From Polynucleobacter sp. UB-Tiil-W10 (GTDB taxonomy: Bacteria; Pseudomonadota; Gammaproteobacteria; Burkholderiales; Burkholderiaceae), in contig NZ_JACVPZ010000001.1 in NCBI RefSeq assembly GCF_018881605.1, positions 1 to 64,000 on the forward strand: DNA of 64,000 bases. The letters run 5' to 3'. Under the pieces are notes generated by a model. That model saw only the letters and a program-made list of their open reading frames with translations, searched no databases and was not told where the DNA came from. Shown here piece by piece: positions 17,637 to 26,288 of the stretch; position 1 is the first letter of the stretch; each line of letters opens with the position of its first letter. A program made the translations under genes and the position numbers.

Positions 17637-19229
17637 TTAGTACTGTCTACTCGCTGTCACTCTGCGAATTTCAGCAACGGCTAATTGTGCGATATCGCGC
17701 AATTTGTCGTGTCTGCCATCCTTGAGGTCAATCAAGGATTCAATTTGAGCGTAAGACGAGTTCACAAAGCGATCGCCGTTTTCTGCGCTACGATGCATCA
17801 CTCCAAACTCAATGCGGCTGCGTTCATCGCTCGTTAAGCGTGAAACTAAATTTTTGGTTGCCCAAATGCTACCGTGACGCGCAAAATCACTCAATCTAGC
17901 GGCGCGATTGATAGTGTCACCTAGCACGGCAAATTCAACATGGTTAGCGGATTGAAAGCTACCCAACCACTCCTGGCCCTCATGCAAGCCAATATTGAGC
18001 TGCAATTCAGTTAACCAGTTTTTACGCAATTGCCAATCAGCGCTAATTTTTCGCATCGCATTGCGAAGTTCATCGGCGCAGGCTATTGCATTAAATAGAT
18101 AATTCGTTTCTGGTTGAGGGAAGAAGTAGTAAACCACCCCATCGCCAGCATGCTTGCCATGAGTACCCGTGTACTTACGCAAGATCGGACTCATAGTCGA
18201 CCAAATTTGATTGATTAACTCAAAATATTCATCGGGAGGCAGTTCAGAACATATCCGAACCGAATTTTGCAGGTCTGCCACCAGAACCGCTAGCGGCGTC
18301 ATCACCGGCAAACGCTTGCTCAGCAAACCTTGAATTACTTGGTCGCGCTTGCCCAAGAAAGCTAACAGGTCATCTTCACGATCATTTGATGCCGTGTGAA
18401 TAACGAGTATTCCCTCGCGGAAATAGACTGCGTACACCCTATACAGCACGGGCAACCCAGCCGGTCCAGTTCGAATCAAATCCAATTCCGTAATGGCAGA
18501 AGAAGGATGCTGCTCTTGAGATTTCGTTTGAAACTTCAAATCAACAAATAAATCCAACAAATCAGGGTCAGCAGCCATCACCACTTTGGTTAAAGACTCC
18601 TTGCCCATTCTTGCGCTCGCCAAATGCAAATGTAAGTTTGCTAAAGCGCGTTGGTCATTCAGGCTCAGTTTTGACTCTGGACGTGAAAACAGTTCAAAGA
18701 GATTTCTCTCTGAACTTTGTGCCGGCGGAGTAGTGAAGCAAAACAATTCGGTGCGCGCAGCCTCATTGAGCCAGGTGAGCTCAAGGTTGTAATTGAGCAT
18801 ATAGGCAGGCTGATCTAATCCATCTAAGGAAAGCATCATGCCTTGACTAGACTGCATTGATTGGTTTTTTGGTGATACCGCAGGCGCTTTACGTACATTA
18901 GAGCTCTTGAGTGCCGCAACCTGTACAGGTTCATGGACATACTCCGCCTCCAAATCGGATCCAGGGTCACCCACACCCAACAGCGTATCGGTAGACGCCA
19001 ACTCTTGGGCAATTAAATTCATGGATAGGCCTTTGGCCTTTAATGCTTGAACAGTCTGAATGCGCTCAACTGCATCGTTCGGGAAATAACCCAATAAACG
19101 AGCTGCCCCTGCTGTATCGCCAGCATGGGACTGAACATTCGGCTTAGGCAATATGCCTAGCTGTATGTAGTTATTGAGAGTCGCTCTAGAGATGCCGGTT
19201 TGTTCCAGCAACTCCTTACTAGAAATCAT
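17637..19229 (-). CDS. MerR-HTH / PAS-like / class III nucleotide cyclase fusion
   Basis: The 530-residue protein starts with a MerR-type helix-turn-helix (SSKELLEQTGISRATLNNYI, residues 2-80, with the coiled wing ALKAKGLSMNLIAQEL). A PAS-like domain follows at about 130-300. The C-terminal 200 residues are a class III adenylate/guanylate cyclase domain: VADLQNSV supplies the first metal Asp, HAGDGVVYYF the second, and VLGDTINRAARL the Asn-Arg pair of the transition state, so catalysis is plausible. A DNA-binding domain joined directly to a cyclase is uncommon. The gene is convergent with the HD-GYP gene. Its upstream region has inverted repeats and TTRGACA-like motifs that may be its own operators. 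Product (cAMP or cGMP) cannot be told from sequence by eye. Confidence 0.82.
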   Translation of the reverse strand: MISSKELLEQTGISRATLNNYIQLGILPKPNVQSHAGDTAGAARLLGYFPNDAVERIQTVQALKAKGLSMNLIAQELASTDTLLGVGDPGSDLEAEYVHEPVQVAALKSSNVRKAPAVSPKNQSMQSSQGMMLSLDGLDQPAYMLNYNLELTWLNEAARTELFCFTTPPAQSSERNLFELFSRPESKLSLNDQRALANLHLHLASARMGKESLTKVVMAADPDLLDLFVDLKFQTKSQEQHPSSAITELDLIRTGPAGLPVLYRVYAVYFREGILVIHTASNDREDDLLAFLGKRDQVIQGLLSKRLPVMTPLAVLVADLQNSVRICSELPPDEYFELINQIWSTMSPILRKYTGTHGKHAGDGVVYYFFPQPETNYLFNAIACADELRNAMRKISADWQLRKNWLTELQLNIGLHEGQEWLGSFQSANHVEFAVLGDTINRAARLSDFARHGSIWATKNLVSRLTSDERSRIEFGVMHRSAENGDRFVNSSYAQIESLIDLKDGRHDKLRDIAQLAVAEIRRVTASRQY

Positions 19230-19383
19230 TTAGTCAGGTGTCCAATCATTTTTCAATTCCCAGACCCAAAATCAGGTGCCGGGGGATCATTTATACAGCC
19301 ATACAAATGAATTAGACACGTAAATTTACTAAAAACTCATAAATTGTTGCAATTGGACAACAATTTAGACAGTTGTATAGGAC
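19230..19383. promoter_or_regulatory. Upstream region of the MerR-cyclase gene with inverted repeat
   Basis: A perfect 9-bp inverted repeat, AAATTGTTG and CAACAATTT, lies at 19341-19349 and 19358-19366. Related motifs of the form TTAGACA or TTGGACA occur near 19313, 19353, 19365 and, inverted, near 19239. Their spacing near the start of a gene encoding a MerR-type HTH suggests autoregulation. This is inference from pattern only. Confidence 0.35.
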
Positions 19384-22362
19384 TTAGATACTAGAACTCT
19401 CTAGCAATTTAATGAAGTCTTCTTCAGGCACAGGACGGCTAAACAAATACCCCTGCCCCAGTGTGCAGCCCACATTCAACAACGCTTGACGCTGCTCCTC
19501 AGTCTCAACACCCTCTGCAATCGTATGCAAACTCAGGCCAGCGCCCATCGTCACCATGGCGCGCACCAATGCTTCGTCAGACTTGCTATGGGTTATCTGA
19601 CGGGTAAAGGAGAAATCGATCTTGAGATAGTTAAAATTGAAGTTTCTGAGAGCTGAAAGCGAAGAATAGCCCGTTCCAAAATCATCAATCGCGAACTTAA
19701 AGCCCGCTTTATGCAGTAAGGCAATTTTTTGTGCAACTCGAGCGTTCTGATTCATCATCGTATGCTCGGTCACCTCAAGAATAATCTGGCTACTCGATAA
19801 GCCGCGCTCTTGTAAATAGTCAATCCAATCTAATGCCGAATGCTTATTCGAATTGAACTGACTGGCTGAGACGTTAATGCCAATACTGATGTCTTTATTA
19901 ATAACCGCTAAGTCTTGTAAGAATTGGCATACCTGCTTAAAAACCCAGTCCCCTATCTCAATAATCAAGCCAGAATCTTCTGCGACTTCAATGAAGTTCA
20001 CAGGCAGGCTCAACTGACCATTTTCTTTTCTCCAACGCAAGAGCGCTTCGGCATGGAGAATCTTTCCAGATGCAAGGTCTACGATTGGTTGGTAGTGCAA
20101 GTAGAACTGATTATTTTGCAGCGCCGTCCTGAGTTCTGAAATCACCCTCATCTTCTGGTCAGCCACTTCTTGCAAAGACTGAGTAAAGTAATGGTAGCCA
20201 TTTCTACCCTGAGACTTCACGGCATACATTGCCTGGTCAGCCTTCATTAATAAGCCTTTAGTACTAGTGGCATCTTGGGGGTAAAAGGCAATACCTAATG
20301 AGGCAGAAATATGAAAGACCTTATTTTCTATTTCAATAGGCTCAGCTAGACGATCTGTTATTCCAAGAAGCACTTTGTCCAAATTCTTAGGATGCTCGAG
20401 ATCATTCAAGATAATGGTGAACTCATCACCACCAATACGCGCAACTGTATCCGTCTCTCGTATCTCAGCCTTGAAGCGCTCAGAGACTATTCGCAAGAGC
20501 TCGTCACCCACATCATGACCCGAGGTATCGTTAATATCTTTAAAGCGATCCAAATCAACAAACAACAAAGCAAAGTTATTTTTGCTACGATCTGCCCGCT
20601 TAATTGCTTCGTCTACGCGATCTAAAAATAAGCGGCGATTAGGCAAGCCTGTTAGAGCATCGTAATTGGCCTGACGCGTAATAATTTCACGATATTTCTT
20701 TTGATCCGAGACTTGTGAAATCAGTCCCACCCGTTGACGAACGTTGCCTTTGTCATCCAAGGCTGAAAATAGCGATAAGAAACCTAAGTAATTGGTGCCA
20801 TCACTACATTTAATCCAGACCTGACCTTCCCAATGCCCTACAGAATCTAAGGCAGGCAGCAAATCAGCATATTCACTGGCGCCCTCTGCTTTCACCAATA
20901 AGGAGTGCAAGCTAAGGCCTACAATTTGATTCTTTCCATATCCCGTGATGCCGGTAAATACATCATTCACTAAGATAAATTCATTTTTAGGGTTGGTGAT
21001 GAATACCGCCTCACCGATGGCCTGATACACAGAAGAGGTAATTTTTAAAAGATCTTCATTCTTCTTTCTTTCGGTCAGATCAATTCCATAGATAGCAAAT
21101 TTATCTCCAGCGCTGACAGAACCCCAGCTGATGTACTTTTTCTCACCATTCTTACAAACGATCCAGGATTCAACTGGCACCATTGGTGTATGGTCATGCC
21201 TTGCCTCGTGTACCCGCTCATCCCATAGTTGCTCAATTTCTTGACGGTAAGCTGCATTCGGATAAGCCAAGTTCCACCAGTCATCACTTACTCCAAAATC
21301 ACTGGCGGTGTACCCAGTCAAGTTTGTATAAGCATCATTCACCAAATTCATGGCGCGTTTATCAATATCCAAAATGGCCATGGAAACCGGAATACGCTCC
21401 ACAATTTCTTTGAATCGCCCTTCCGCTTTTACTAGGTCGATGTTTTTAGCCTGATTATTTTCAATCAGCAAACTAATCAGCAAACTCACTAAACCGATCA
21501 AGCTGAGGAATATCCAAATACTGATCGGCGCTGGGTCATTCATCATGCTGTGATTAAAAAAGCCATGACCGTCATAAGCGCCCAGTAGCGACTGAACCAC
21601 CGTCATTGCCAGTACTAGCATTGCTCCATGACGGCCGTATCTCAGGGCAGCAATCAACAAGATGGGCAAAATCAAATAGCCCTGATTTACAAAGCTCGCC
21701 TCATCAAATTGAGTATTGAGCCAACCAAAGAGAACACCCTGTCCAAACAGAAATACCAAACCAAAAAATGTTAAAACCTCATATAACTTAGGTGTCTTCA
21801 GCCAGTCCTTTGGAAATCTTCTCCACACCAAGAGAACAGGTGTAAAAAATGCAGCACCAAAAAAGTCTCCAATAAACCAGGTATAAAACACTGCCTGAAA
21901 TTGTTCAGTCCCTGCTAAGCCAGATCGATAAATGATGGTGGCATCAATTAAGCCACTGCATAGACCCAAAATAGTTGAAACCAACACCAGCGAGGCAACA
22001 TCTACTAGAGTAGATAAATTCCGATTAAACGGAAAAACCTTGGATAAAAGGTAGGCCGAGAGAATGCAACTGAGGGTGCTGCCAATAGCCAACAAAAAAG
22101 AGATGAAGATGCTAAAACCTCCCAGCATTTCTCCGGCCACTGCAGCGACAAAAAGATAAGGCCAATAGGAAATTCCAAAATTGAGCAGTAGTGCAAGACC
22201 AATGCCAGCAGGAACCCAAATCAGACTAGCAACCGAATCTCCAGCAAAATTTTGCAGAATATAGCCAGCAATGTAGGCATATAACAAAGACCAAACCAAG
22301 ACTTGGTATGTTCTTAAAGATTTAAAATCGGGGGATTGGAAGAGTGTTTTAAGAAAGTTCAT
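19384..22362 (-). CDS. MASE1-PAS-PAS-GGDEF-EAL c-di-GMP turnover protein
   Basis: This 992-residue protein has an N-terminal MASE1 membrane sensor of about eight helices (residues 20-310, with LIWVPAGIGLALLLNFG), two PAS domains (about 320-440 and 440-570), a GGDEF domain at about 575-735 and an EAL domain at about 745-990. GGDEF keeps ARIGGDEF, with an RETD inhibitory site five residues upstream. EAL keeps AEALLRW, LEVTEH, DDFGTGYSSL and AEGVETEEQ. Both catalytic modules look intact, so it may be bifunctional or switched by its sensors. MASE1 ligands are not well defined. It stands alone, transcribed leftward toward the MerR-cyclase gene. Confidence 0.92.
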   Translation of the reverse strand: MNFLKTLFQSPDFKSLRTYQVLVWSLLYAYIAGYILQNFAGDSVASLIWVPAGIGLALLLNFGISYWPYLFVAAVAGEMLGGFSIFISFLLAIGSTLSCILSAYLLSKVFPFNRNLSTLVDVASLVLVSTILGLCSGLIDATIIYRSGLAGTEQFQAVFYTWFIGDFFGAAFFTPVLLVWRRFPKDWLKTPKLYEVLTFFGLVFLFGQGVLFGWLNTQFDEASFVNQGYLILPILLIAALRYGRHGAMLVLAMTVVQSLLGAYDGHGFFNHSMMNDPAPISIWIFLSLIGLVSLLISLLIENNQAKNIDLVKAEGRFKEIVERIPVSMAILDIDKRAMNLVNDAYTNLTGYTASDFGVSDDWWNLAYPNAAYRQEIEQLWDERVHEARHDHTPMVPVESWIVCKNGEKKYISWGSVSAGDKFAIYGIDLTERKKNEDLLKITSSVYQAIGEAVFITNPKNEFILVNDVFTGITGYGKNQIVGLSLHSLLVKAEGASEYADLLPALDSVGHWEGQVWIKCSDGTNYLGFLSLFSALDDKGNVRQRVGLISQVSDQKKYREIITRQANYDALTGLPNRRLFLDRVDEAIKRADRSKNNFALLFVDLDRFKDINDTSGHDVGDELLRIVSERFKAEIRETDTVARIGGDEFTIILNDLEHPKNLDKVLLGITDRLAEPIEIENKVFHISASLGIAFYPQDATSTKGLLMKADQAMYAVKSQGRNGYHYFTQSLQEVADQKMRVISELRTALQNNQFYLHYQPIVDLASGKILHAEALLRWRKENGQLSLPVNFIEVAEDSGLIIEIGDWVFKQVCQFLQDLAVINKDISIGINVSASQFNSNKHSALDWIDYLQERGLSSSQIILEVTEHTMMNQNARVAQKIALLHKAGFKFAIDDFGTGYSSLSALRNFNFNYLKIDFSFTRQITHSKSDEALVRAMVTMGAGLSLHTIAEGVETEEQRQALLNVGCTLGQGYLFSRPVPEEDFIKLLESSSI

Positions 22363-22461
22363 CTGTCACTTAATTCTGGGTTCCGGGTCTGAGCTTACAA
22401 TACTCTAACACCCCCTTTAGGCCTTCACTAGAATGCCCCACTTTGCATCGACACACATAAA

Positions 22462-22490
22462 ACAAGCCTTAAAACCTCAGTCCGGCTTGT
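22462..22490 (+). promoter_or_regulatory. Inverted repeat in the nadA leader
   Basis: ACAAGCC at 22462-22468 pairs with GGCTTGT at 22484-22490, ending 16 bases before the nadA ATG. It could be an operator or a hairpin that limits access to the ribosome binding site. It does not resemble the NAD+-I riboswitch as far as can be judged by eye. Confidence 0.3.
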
Positions 22491-22506
22491 CAAGGTAAGA
22501 TTTAGC

Positions 22507-23634
22507 ATGATTCAAACTCTCTCTACCCCTATTCAATTTGATTATCCCCAGCAGGACTCGGCTGGACTTACCTGTACAGCTCAAGCTTGGGCCAAAGTCC
22601 CCTCTCCGTTAACGGCTCGAGAAAAATCGCAAGTACTTGAAAAAATCAAAGTGCTTTTGCGTGAAAAAGATGCTGTTTTAGTTGCTCACTATTATGTAGA
22701 TGCCGATATTCAGGACTTGGCCTTAGAAACTGGGGGATATGTTGCTGATTCCCTAGAAATGGCCCGCTTTGGGAAGAATCATCAGGCGAAAAACTTGATT
22801 GTTGCTGGCGTCCGCTTCATGGGCGAAACCGCAAAAATACTGAGCCCAGAAAAGCGTGTATTTATGCCAGATTTAGAGGCAACGTGTTCTCTAGATTTAG
22901 GCTGCAATGCAACAGACTTTGCCACCTTCAGAGCGATGCATCCTGACCGGGTTGTAGTTGTCTACGCCAATACAAGCGCAGCCGTTAAAGCCCAAGCAGA
23001 TTGGATGGTGACCAGCTCTTGCGCCCTAGCCATCGTTCACCAACTCAAGGTTGAGGGTAAAAAAATCTTGTGGGCCCCTGATCGTCATTTGGGACGCTAT
23101 ATACAGGACCAAACCGGTGCAGATATGCTGCTTTGGAATGGCGCCTGCATCGTGCATGATGAATTCAAGGCTGTAGAGCTAGAACTCCTAAAAGCCAAAT
23201 ATCCCAATGCAAAAGTGCTGGTTCACCCAGAGTCCCCACAAGCCGTTGTCGACTTAGCTGATGTCGTAGGCTCGACCTCTGCCATGATTAAGGCCGTAGT
23301 TGAAGGTACTGCAAGCGAATATATTGTGGCAACAGACAATGGCATCTTGCATCGGATGCGTCAACTGGCTCCTCATAAAACCTTAATTGAAGCACCGACT
23401 GCGGGTAATAGCGCAACCTGCAAAAGCTGTGCACACTGCCCTTGGATGGCCATGAACGGTCTGGCAGGGATTCTAGATTGCTTAGAAAATCATTCTGGGG
23501 AAGTTTTTGTAGATGAACCCATACGCTTACAAGCACTGGGCTGTATAGACCGCATGCTGGACTTTACAAAAAATCACCCAGATCTGCTTGCCAAAGCGCA
23601 GCATGGTTTTATTAAAAATATTGGCGCCGCCTAA
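22507..23634 (+). CDS. nadA: Quinolinate synthase
   Basis: NadA condenses iminoaspartate with dihydroxyacetone phosphate to quinolinate, using a 4Fe-4S cluster. The 375-residue length is normal for the long proteobacterial type. Three conserved cysteine regions for the cluster are visible: [11 protein letters not shown], the [10 protein letters not shown] segment, and [13 protein letters not shown] near the C-terminus. Other family motifs are [28 protein letters not shown] and [10 protein letters not shown]. It is followed after 29 bp by nadC in the same direction, and nadB is convergent just beyond, so the complete aspartate route to nicotinate mononucleotide is here. Confidence 0.96.
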   Translation: MIQTLSTPIQFDYPQQDSAGLTCTAQAWAKVPSPLTAREKSQVLEKIKVLLREKDAVLVAHYYVDADIQDLALETGGYVADSLEMARFGKNHQAKNLIVAGVRFMGETAKILSPEKRVFMPDLEATCSLDLGCNATDFATFRAMHPDRVVVVYANTSAAVKAQADWMVTSSCALAIVHQLKVEGKKILWAPDRHLGRYIQDQTGADMLLWNGACIVHDEFKAVELELLKAKYPNAKVLVHPESPQAVVDLADVVGSTSAMIKAVVEGTASEYIVATDNGILHRMRQLAPHKTLIEAPTAGNSATCKSCAHCPWMAMNGLAGILDCLENHSGEVFVDEPIRLQALGCIDRMLDFTKNHPDLLAKAQHGFIKNIGAA

Positions 23635-23663
23635 TCTATTAAAAAGCAGATAAGAAATAATCT

Positions 23664-24521
23664 ATGTTTGATTTCAATGAGACTTTAGAGCAAGCGCGCC
23701 AACGCAATATTCATGATGCACTTTTAGAGGATATTGGCACCGGCGATTGGACTGCGAAGTTAGTTCCCAGCAAAATTGTTCTGGCCCAACTGATCATTCG
23801 CCAAGAAGCCGTCCTTTGTGGCGTTGATTGGTTTGAAGGCACATTAAAAAAACTAGACCCACAAGCTAAGGTGACATGGCATTACATCGAGGGTGATTTG
23901 ATGAAGCCTAACACTACAGTTTGCGATATTGAAGCAGACTCTCAAGCCCTTCTCTCGGCAGAACGTACTTGTATTAATTTTTTACAAACGCTCTCTTGGA
24001 CAGCTACCATCACTCGCCAACATGTGGAGGCTATTGCAGGCGCAAGCCCCAACCCCAATGGCTGTGCAGTGCTAGATACTCGCAAGACCCTTCCTGGTTT
24101 ACGTCAAGCTCAAAAATACGCAGTTCGAGTAGGACGCGGTCAAAATCAACGTTTAGCTTTATGGCATGGAATACTCATTAAAGAAAATCATATTGCAGCT
24201 GCTGGTAGCGTCACTGCTGCCCTGAAGAATGCACAAGCCTTGAATGCGGGCGTTGAGATTCAGATTGAAGTGGAAAATTTTTCTGAACTGGAAGAAGCGC
24301 TCGCGGCAGGAGCAAAAAATATCCTGATTGATAACTTCAATATCGAGCAAATGAAGCAGGCTGTTGGCATCTCTCATGGTCGCGCCCTACTCGAGGCTTC
24401 TGGCGGTATCAATCTTGATCAAATGCGGGCGATTGCCGCTACTGGGGTCGATCGAATTTCTCTAGGTAAATTGACTAAAGATGTTATCGCTGTAGATTTC
24501 TCAATGAGAATTCTCGGGTAA
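23664..24521 (+). CDS. nadC: Nicotinate-nucleotide pyrophosphorylase (carboxylating)
   Basis: NadC converts quinolinate and phosphoribosyl pyrophosphate to nicotinate mononucleotide with loss of CO2. The 285-residue protein has the standard quinolinate phosphoribosyltransferase layout: an N-terminal sandwich domain with LSAERTCINFLQTLS, then the barrel with DTRKTLPGLRQAQKYAV, the loop HGILIKENHI, IEVENFSELEEAL and EASGGINLDQM followed by GVDRISLG. All active-site basic residues expected in these motifs are present. It is the second gene after nadA and ends 21 bp from the convergent nadB stop. Confidence 0.96.
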   Translation: MFDFNETLEQARQRNIHDALLEDIGTGDWTAKLVPSKIVLAQLIIRQEAVLCGVDWFEGTLKKLDPQAKVTWHYIEGDLMKPNTTVCDIEADSQALLSAERTCINFLQTLSWTATITRQHVEAIAGASPNPNGCAVLDTRKTLPGLRQAQKYAVRVGRGQNQRLALWHGILIKENHIAAAGSVTAALKNAQALNAGVEIQIEVENFSELEEALAAGAKNILIDNFNIEQMKQAVGISHGRALLEASGGINLDQMRAIAATGVDRISLGKLTKDVIAVDFSMRILG

Positions 24522-24542
24522 CACTAATATATTTTCGTGCTA

Positions 24543-26198
24543 CTAAGCGTCTTGAGGGGTTTCACCACCCTCGGCTTGAGGGGTCAAAATCGTTGGGTAA
24601 GAAACAGCCCAGGTGCCTGGATAGTCTCGGCTGTAATGCAGCCCCCTACTCTCTCTACGCATTAAGGCCGAGCGCACAATCAGTTCAGCGCATTCCAATA
24701 GATTACGTAGCTCAATCAGATCTCGCGTTACTTTAAAGTTTGCGTAGTACTCTTGCACTTCATAGCGTAGCAATTTGATGCGGTGTAGTGCGCGCTCTAA
24801 TCTACGGTTTGTTCTCACAATACCGACATAGTTCCACATTAGCGATCGCAACTCATCCCAGTTATGGGCAATCACCACTTGCTCATCAGCATCTTCCACC
24901 TGACTCTCATCCCACAAAGGCAGAGGTGGTATGGCTGGTGTCTTGAGTGACGAGATATCTTCCGCAGCCGCTTTACCAATCACCACACACTCTAAAAGTG
25001 AGTTGCTGGCCAAGCGATTAGCTCCATGCAAGCCGGTATAGGTCGCTTCACCCACTGCATAAAGACCCGGTAAATCTGTGCGCCCTTTAAGGTCCGTTAC
25101 AACACCTCCGCAGGTGTAATGTGCAGCAGGAACAACGGGAATAGGTTCCTTGGTGATATCCAAGCCAAGACTTAAGCAACGCGCATAAATCATGGGAAAG
25201 TGCTCTTTGATAAATGCCTCACCCAAGTGGGTGGCATCTAAATGCACATAATCCAAGCCATGCTTCTTCATTTCAAAGTCAATGGCACGGGCCACAATAT
25301 CACGAGGAGCCAATTCCTTGCGCTCATCATGCTCAGGCATAAAGCGCGTACCATCTGGCAACTTTAATAGGCCACCCTCACCCCTCATTGCTTCAGTGAT
25401 GAGGAAGGTTCGATCGCTCGGGTGATACAAACAAGTGGGATGAAACTGAATAAATTCCATATTGCCAACTCGGCATCCAGCGCGCCAAGCCATCGCAATA
25501 CCATCCCCAGTTGCGGTATCGGGGTTGCTTGTGTAGCGATAGACCTTACCAACCCCGCCTGTTGCCAGCACTACTGACTTTGCTTGAATGGTTTCAACCC
25601 GATTATTTTTGATATCTAAGGCATATACCCCATAACAACGATTGGGCTTGCCGCGTAGCGTCTTTGTATCTAATTGACGATTGGTGATGAGATCAAGAGC
25701 AATCCAGTGTTCTAAGATTTGAATATTTTTATGTGCTCTAGCCTTATCCAGCAATACCTCATGGATAGCTTTGCCAGTAGCATCTGCAGCATGCGCAATG
25801 CGGCGATGGCTATGGCCACCTTCACGCGTGAGGTGCAATCCCATTGGGCCAGTCTCATCCTCAGTAAAAGGCACGCCTTGCTCGACTAACCAACGAATCG
25901 CTTCAGCGCTTTCCTCTGCTATGTAGCGTGCAGTAGATTCAACTACAAGCCCTGCGCCAGCATCCAAAGTATCAGCAACATGGGAGTCGATACTGTCATG
26001 CTCCTTATCGACTACACCGACAATGCCGCCTTGGGCCCAAGCCGTAGCAGCCTCACCCAGTCCGCGCTTAGCCATCAGGATTACTGGCTGGGTTTCTGCG
26101 GTGTGCAATGCCACCGTTAAGCCAGCTAAGCCAGCACCAATAATGAGGACGGGTAAATCCGCTTTTGCTTGGGAGGGAGAAGGTGTTGAGCTAGCCAT
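24543..26198 (-). CDS. nadB: L-aspartate oxidase
   Basis: NadB oxidises L-aspartate to iminoaspartate, the substrate of NadA. The 551-residue flavoprotein shows the FAD dinucleotide fold at the N-terminus ([17 protein letters not shown]), the succinate dehydrogenase/fumarate reductase-type motifs EGGHSHRRI and [12 protein letters not shown], the second FAD segment [20 protein letters not shown] with SLLECVVIG, and the helical C-terminal domain ([18 protein letters not shown]). A GC-rich hairpin terminator at 26242-26272 separates it from fdsA upstream, so it most likely has its own promoter in the short gap. Confidence 0.96.
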   Translation of the reverse strand: MASSTPSPSQAKADLPVLIIGAGLAGLTVALHTAETQPVILMAKRGLGEAATAWAQGGIVGVVDKEHDSIDSHVADTLDAGAGLVVESTARYIAEESAEAIRWLVEQGVPFTEDETGPMGLHLTREGGHSHRRIAHAADATGKAIHEVLLDKARAHKNIQILEHWIALDLITNRQLDTKTLRGKPNRCYGVYALDIKNNRVETIQAKSVVLATGGVGKVYRYTSNPDTATGDGIAMAWRAGCRVGNMEFIQFHPTCLYHPSDRTFLITEAMRGEGGLLKLPDGTRFMPEHDERKELAPRDIVARAIDFEMKKHGLDYVHLDATHLGEAFIKEHFPMIYARCLSLGLDITKEPIPVVPAAHYTCGGVVTDLKGRTDLPGLYAVGEATYTGLHGANRLASNSLLECVVIGKAAAEDISSLKTPAIPPLPLWDESQVEDADEQVVIAHNWDELRSLMWNYVGIVRTNRRLERALHRIKLLRYEVQEYYANFKVTRDLIELRNLLECAELIVRSALMRRESRGLHYSRDYPGTWAVSYPTILTPQAEGGETPQDA

Positions 26199-26241
26199 GT
26201 ATGAGCCATTCTAAAGGGCAATTCAAAATGATGAGGTCTAT

Positions 26242-26272
26242 GTAAAAAGGCTCCTTTTGGGAGCCTTTTTAC
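26242..26272. terminator. Rho-independent terminator after fdsA
   Basis: GTAAAAAGGCTCC at 26242-26254 pairs perfectly with GGAGCCTTTTTAC at 26260-26272, giving a 13-bp stem with a 5-base loop. The A tract and T tract at the two stem bases make it usable in either direction. It lies 16 bp past the fdsA stop on the minus strand. Confidence 0.85.
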
Positions 26273-26288
26273 CGATTGCCGAAAATGC

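Noticed and set aside
22462-22490. NAD+ riboswitch ahead of nadA
   Set aside because: Only a simple 7-bp inverted repeat is present, without the paired conserved bulges expected of the nadA RNA motif.
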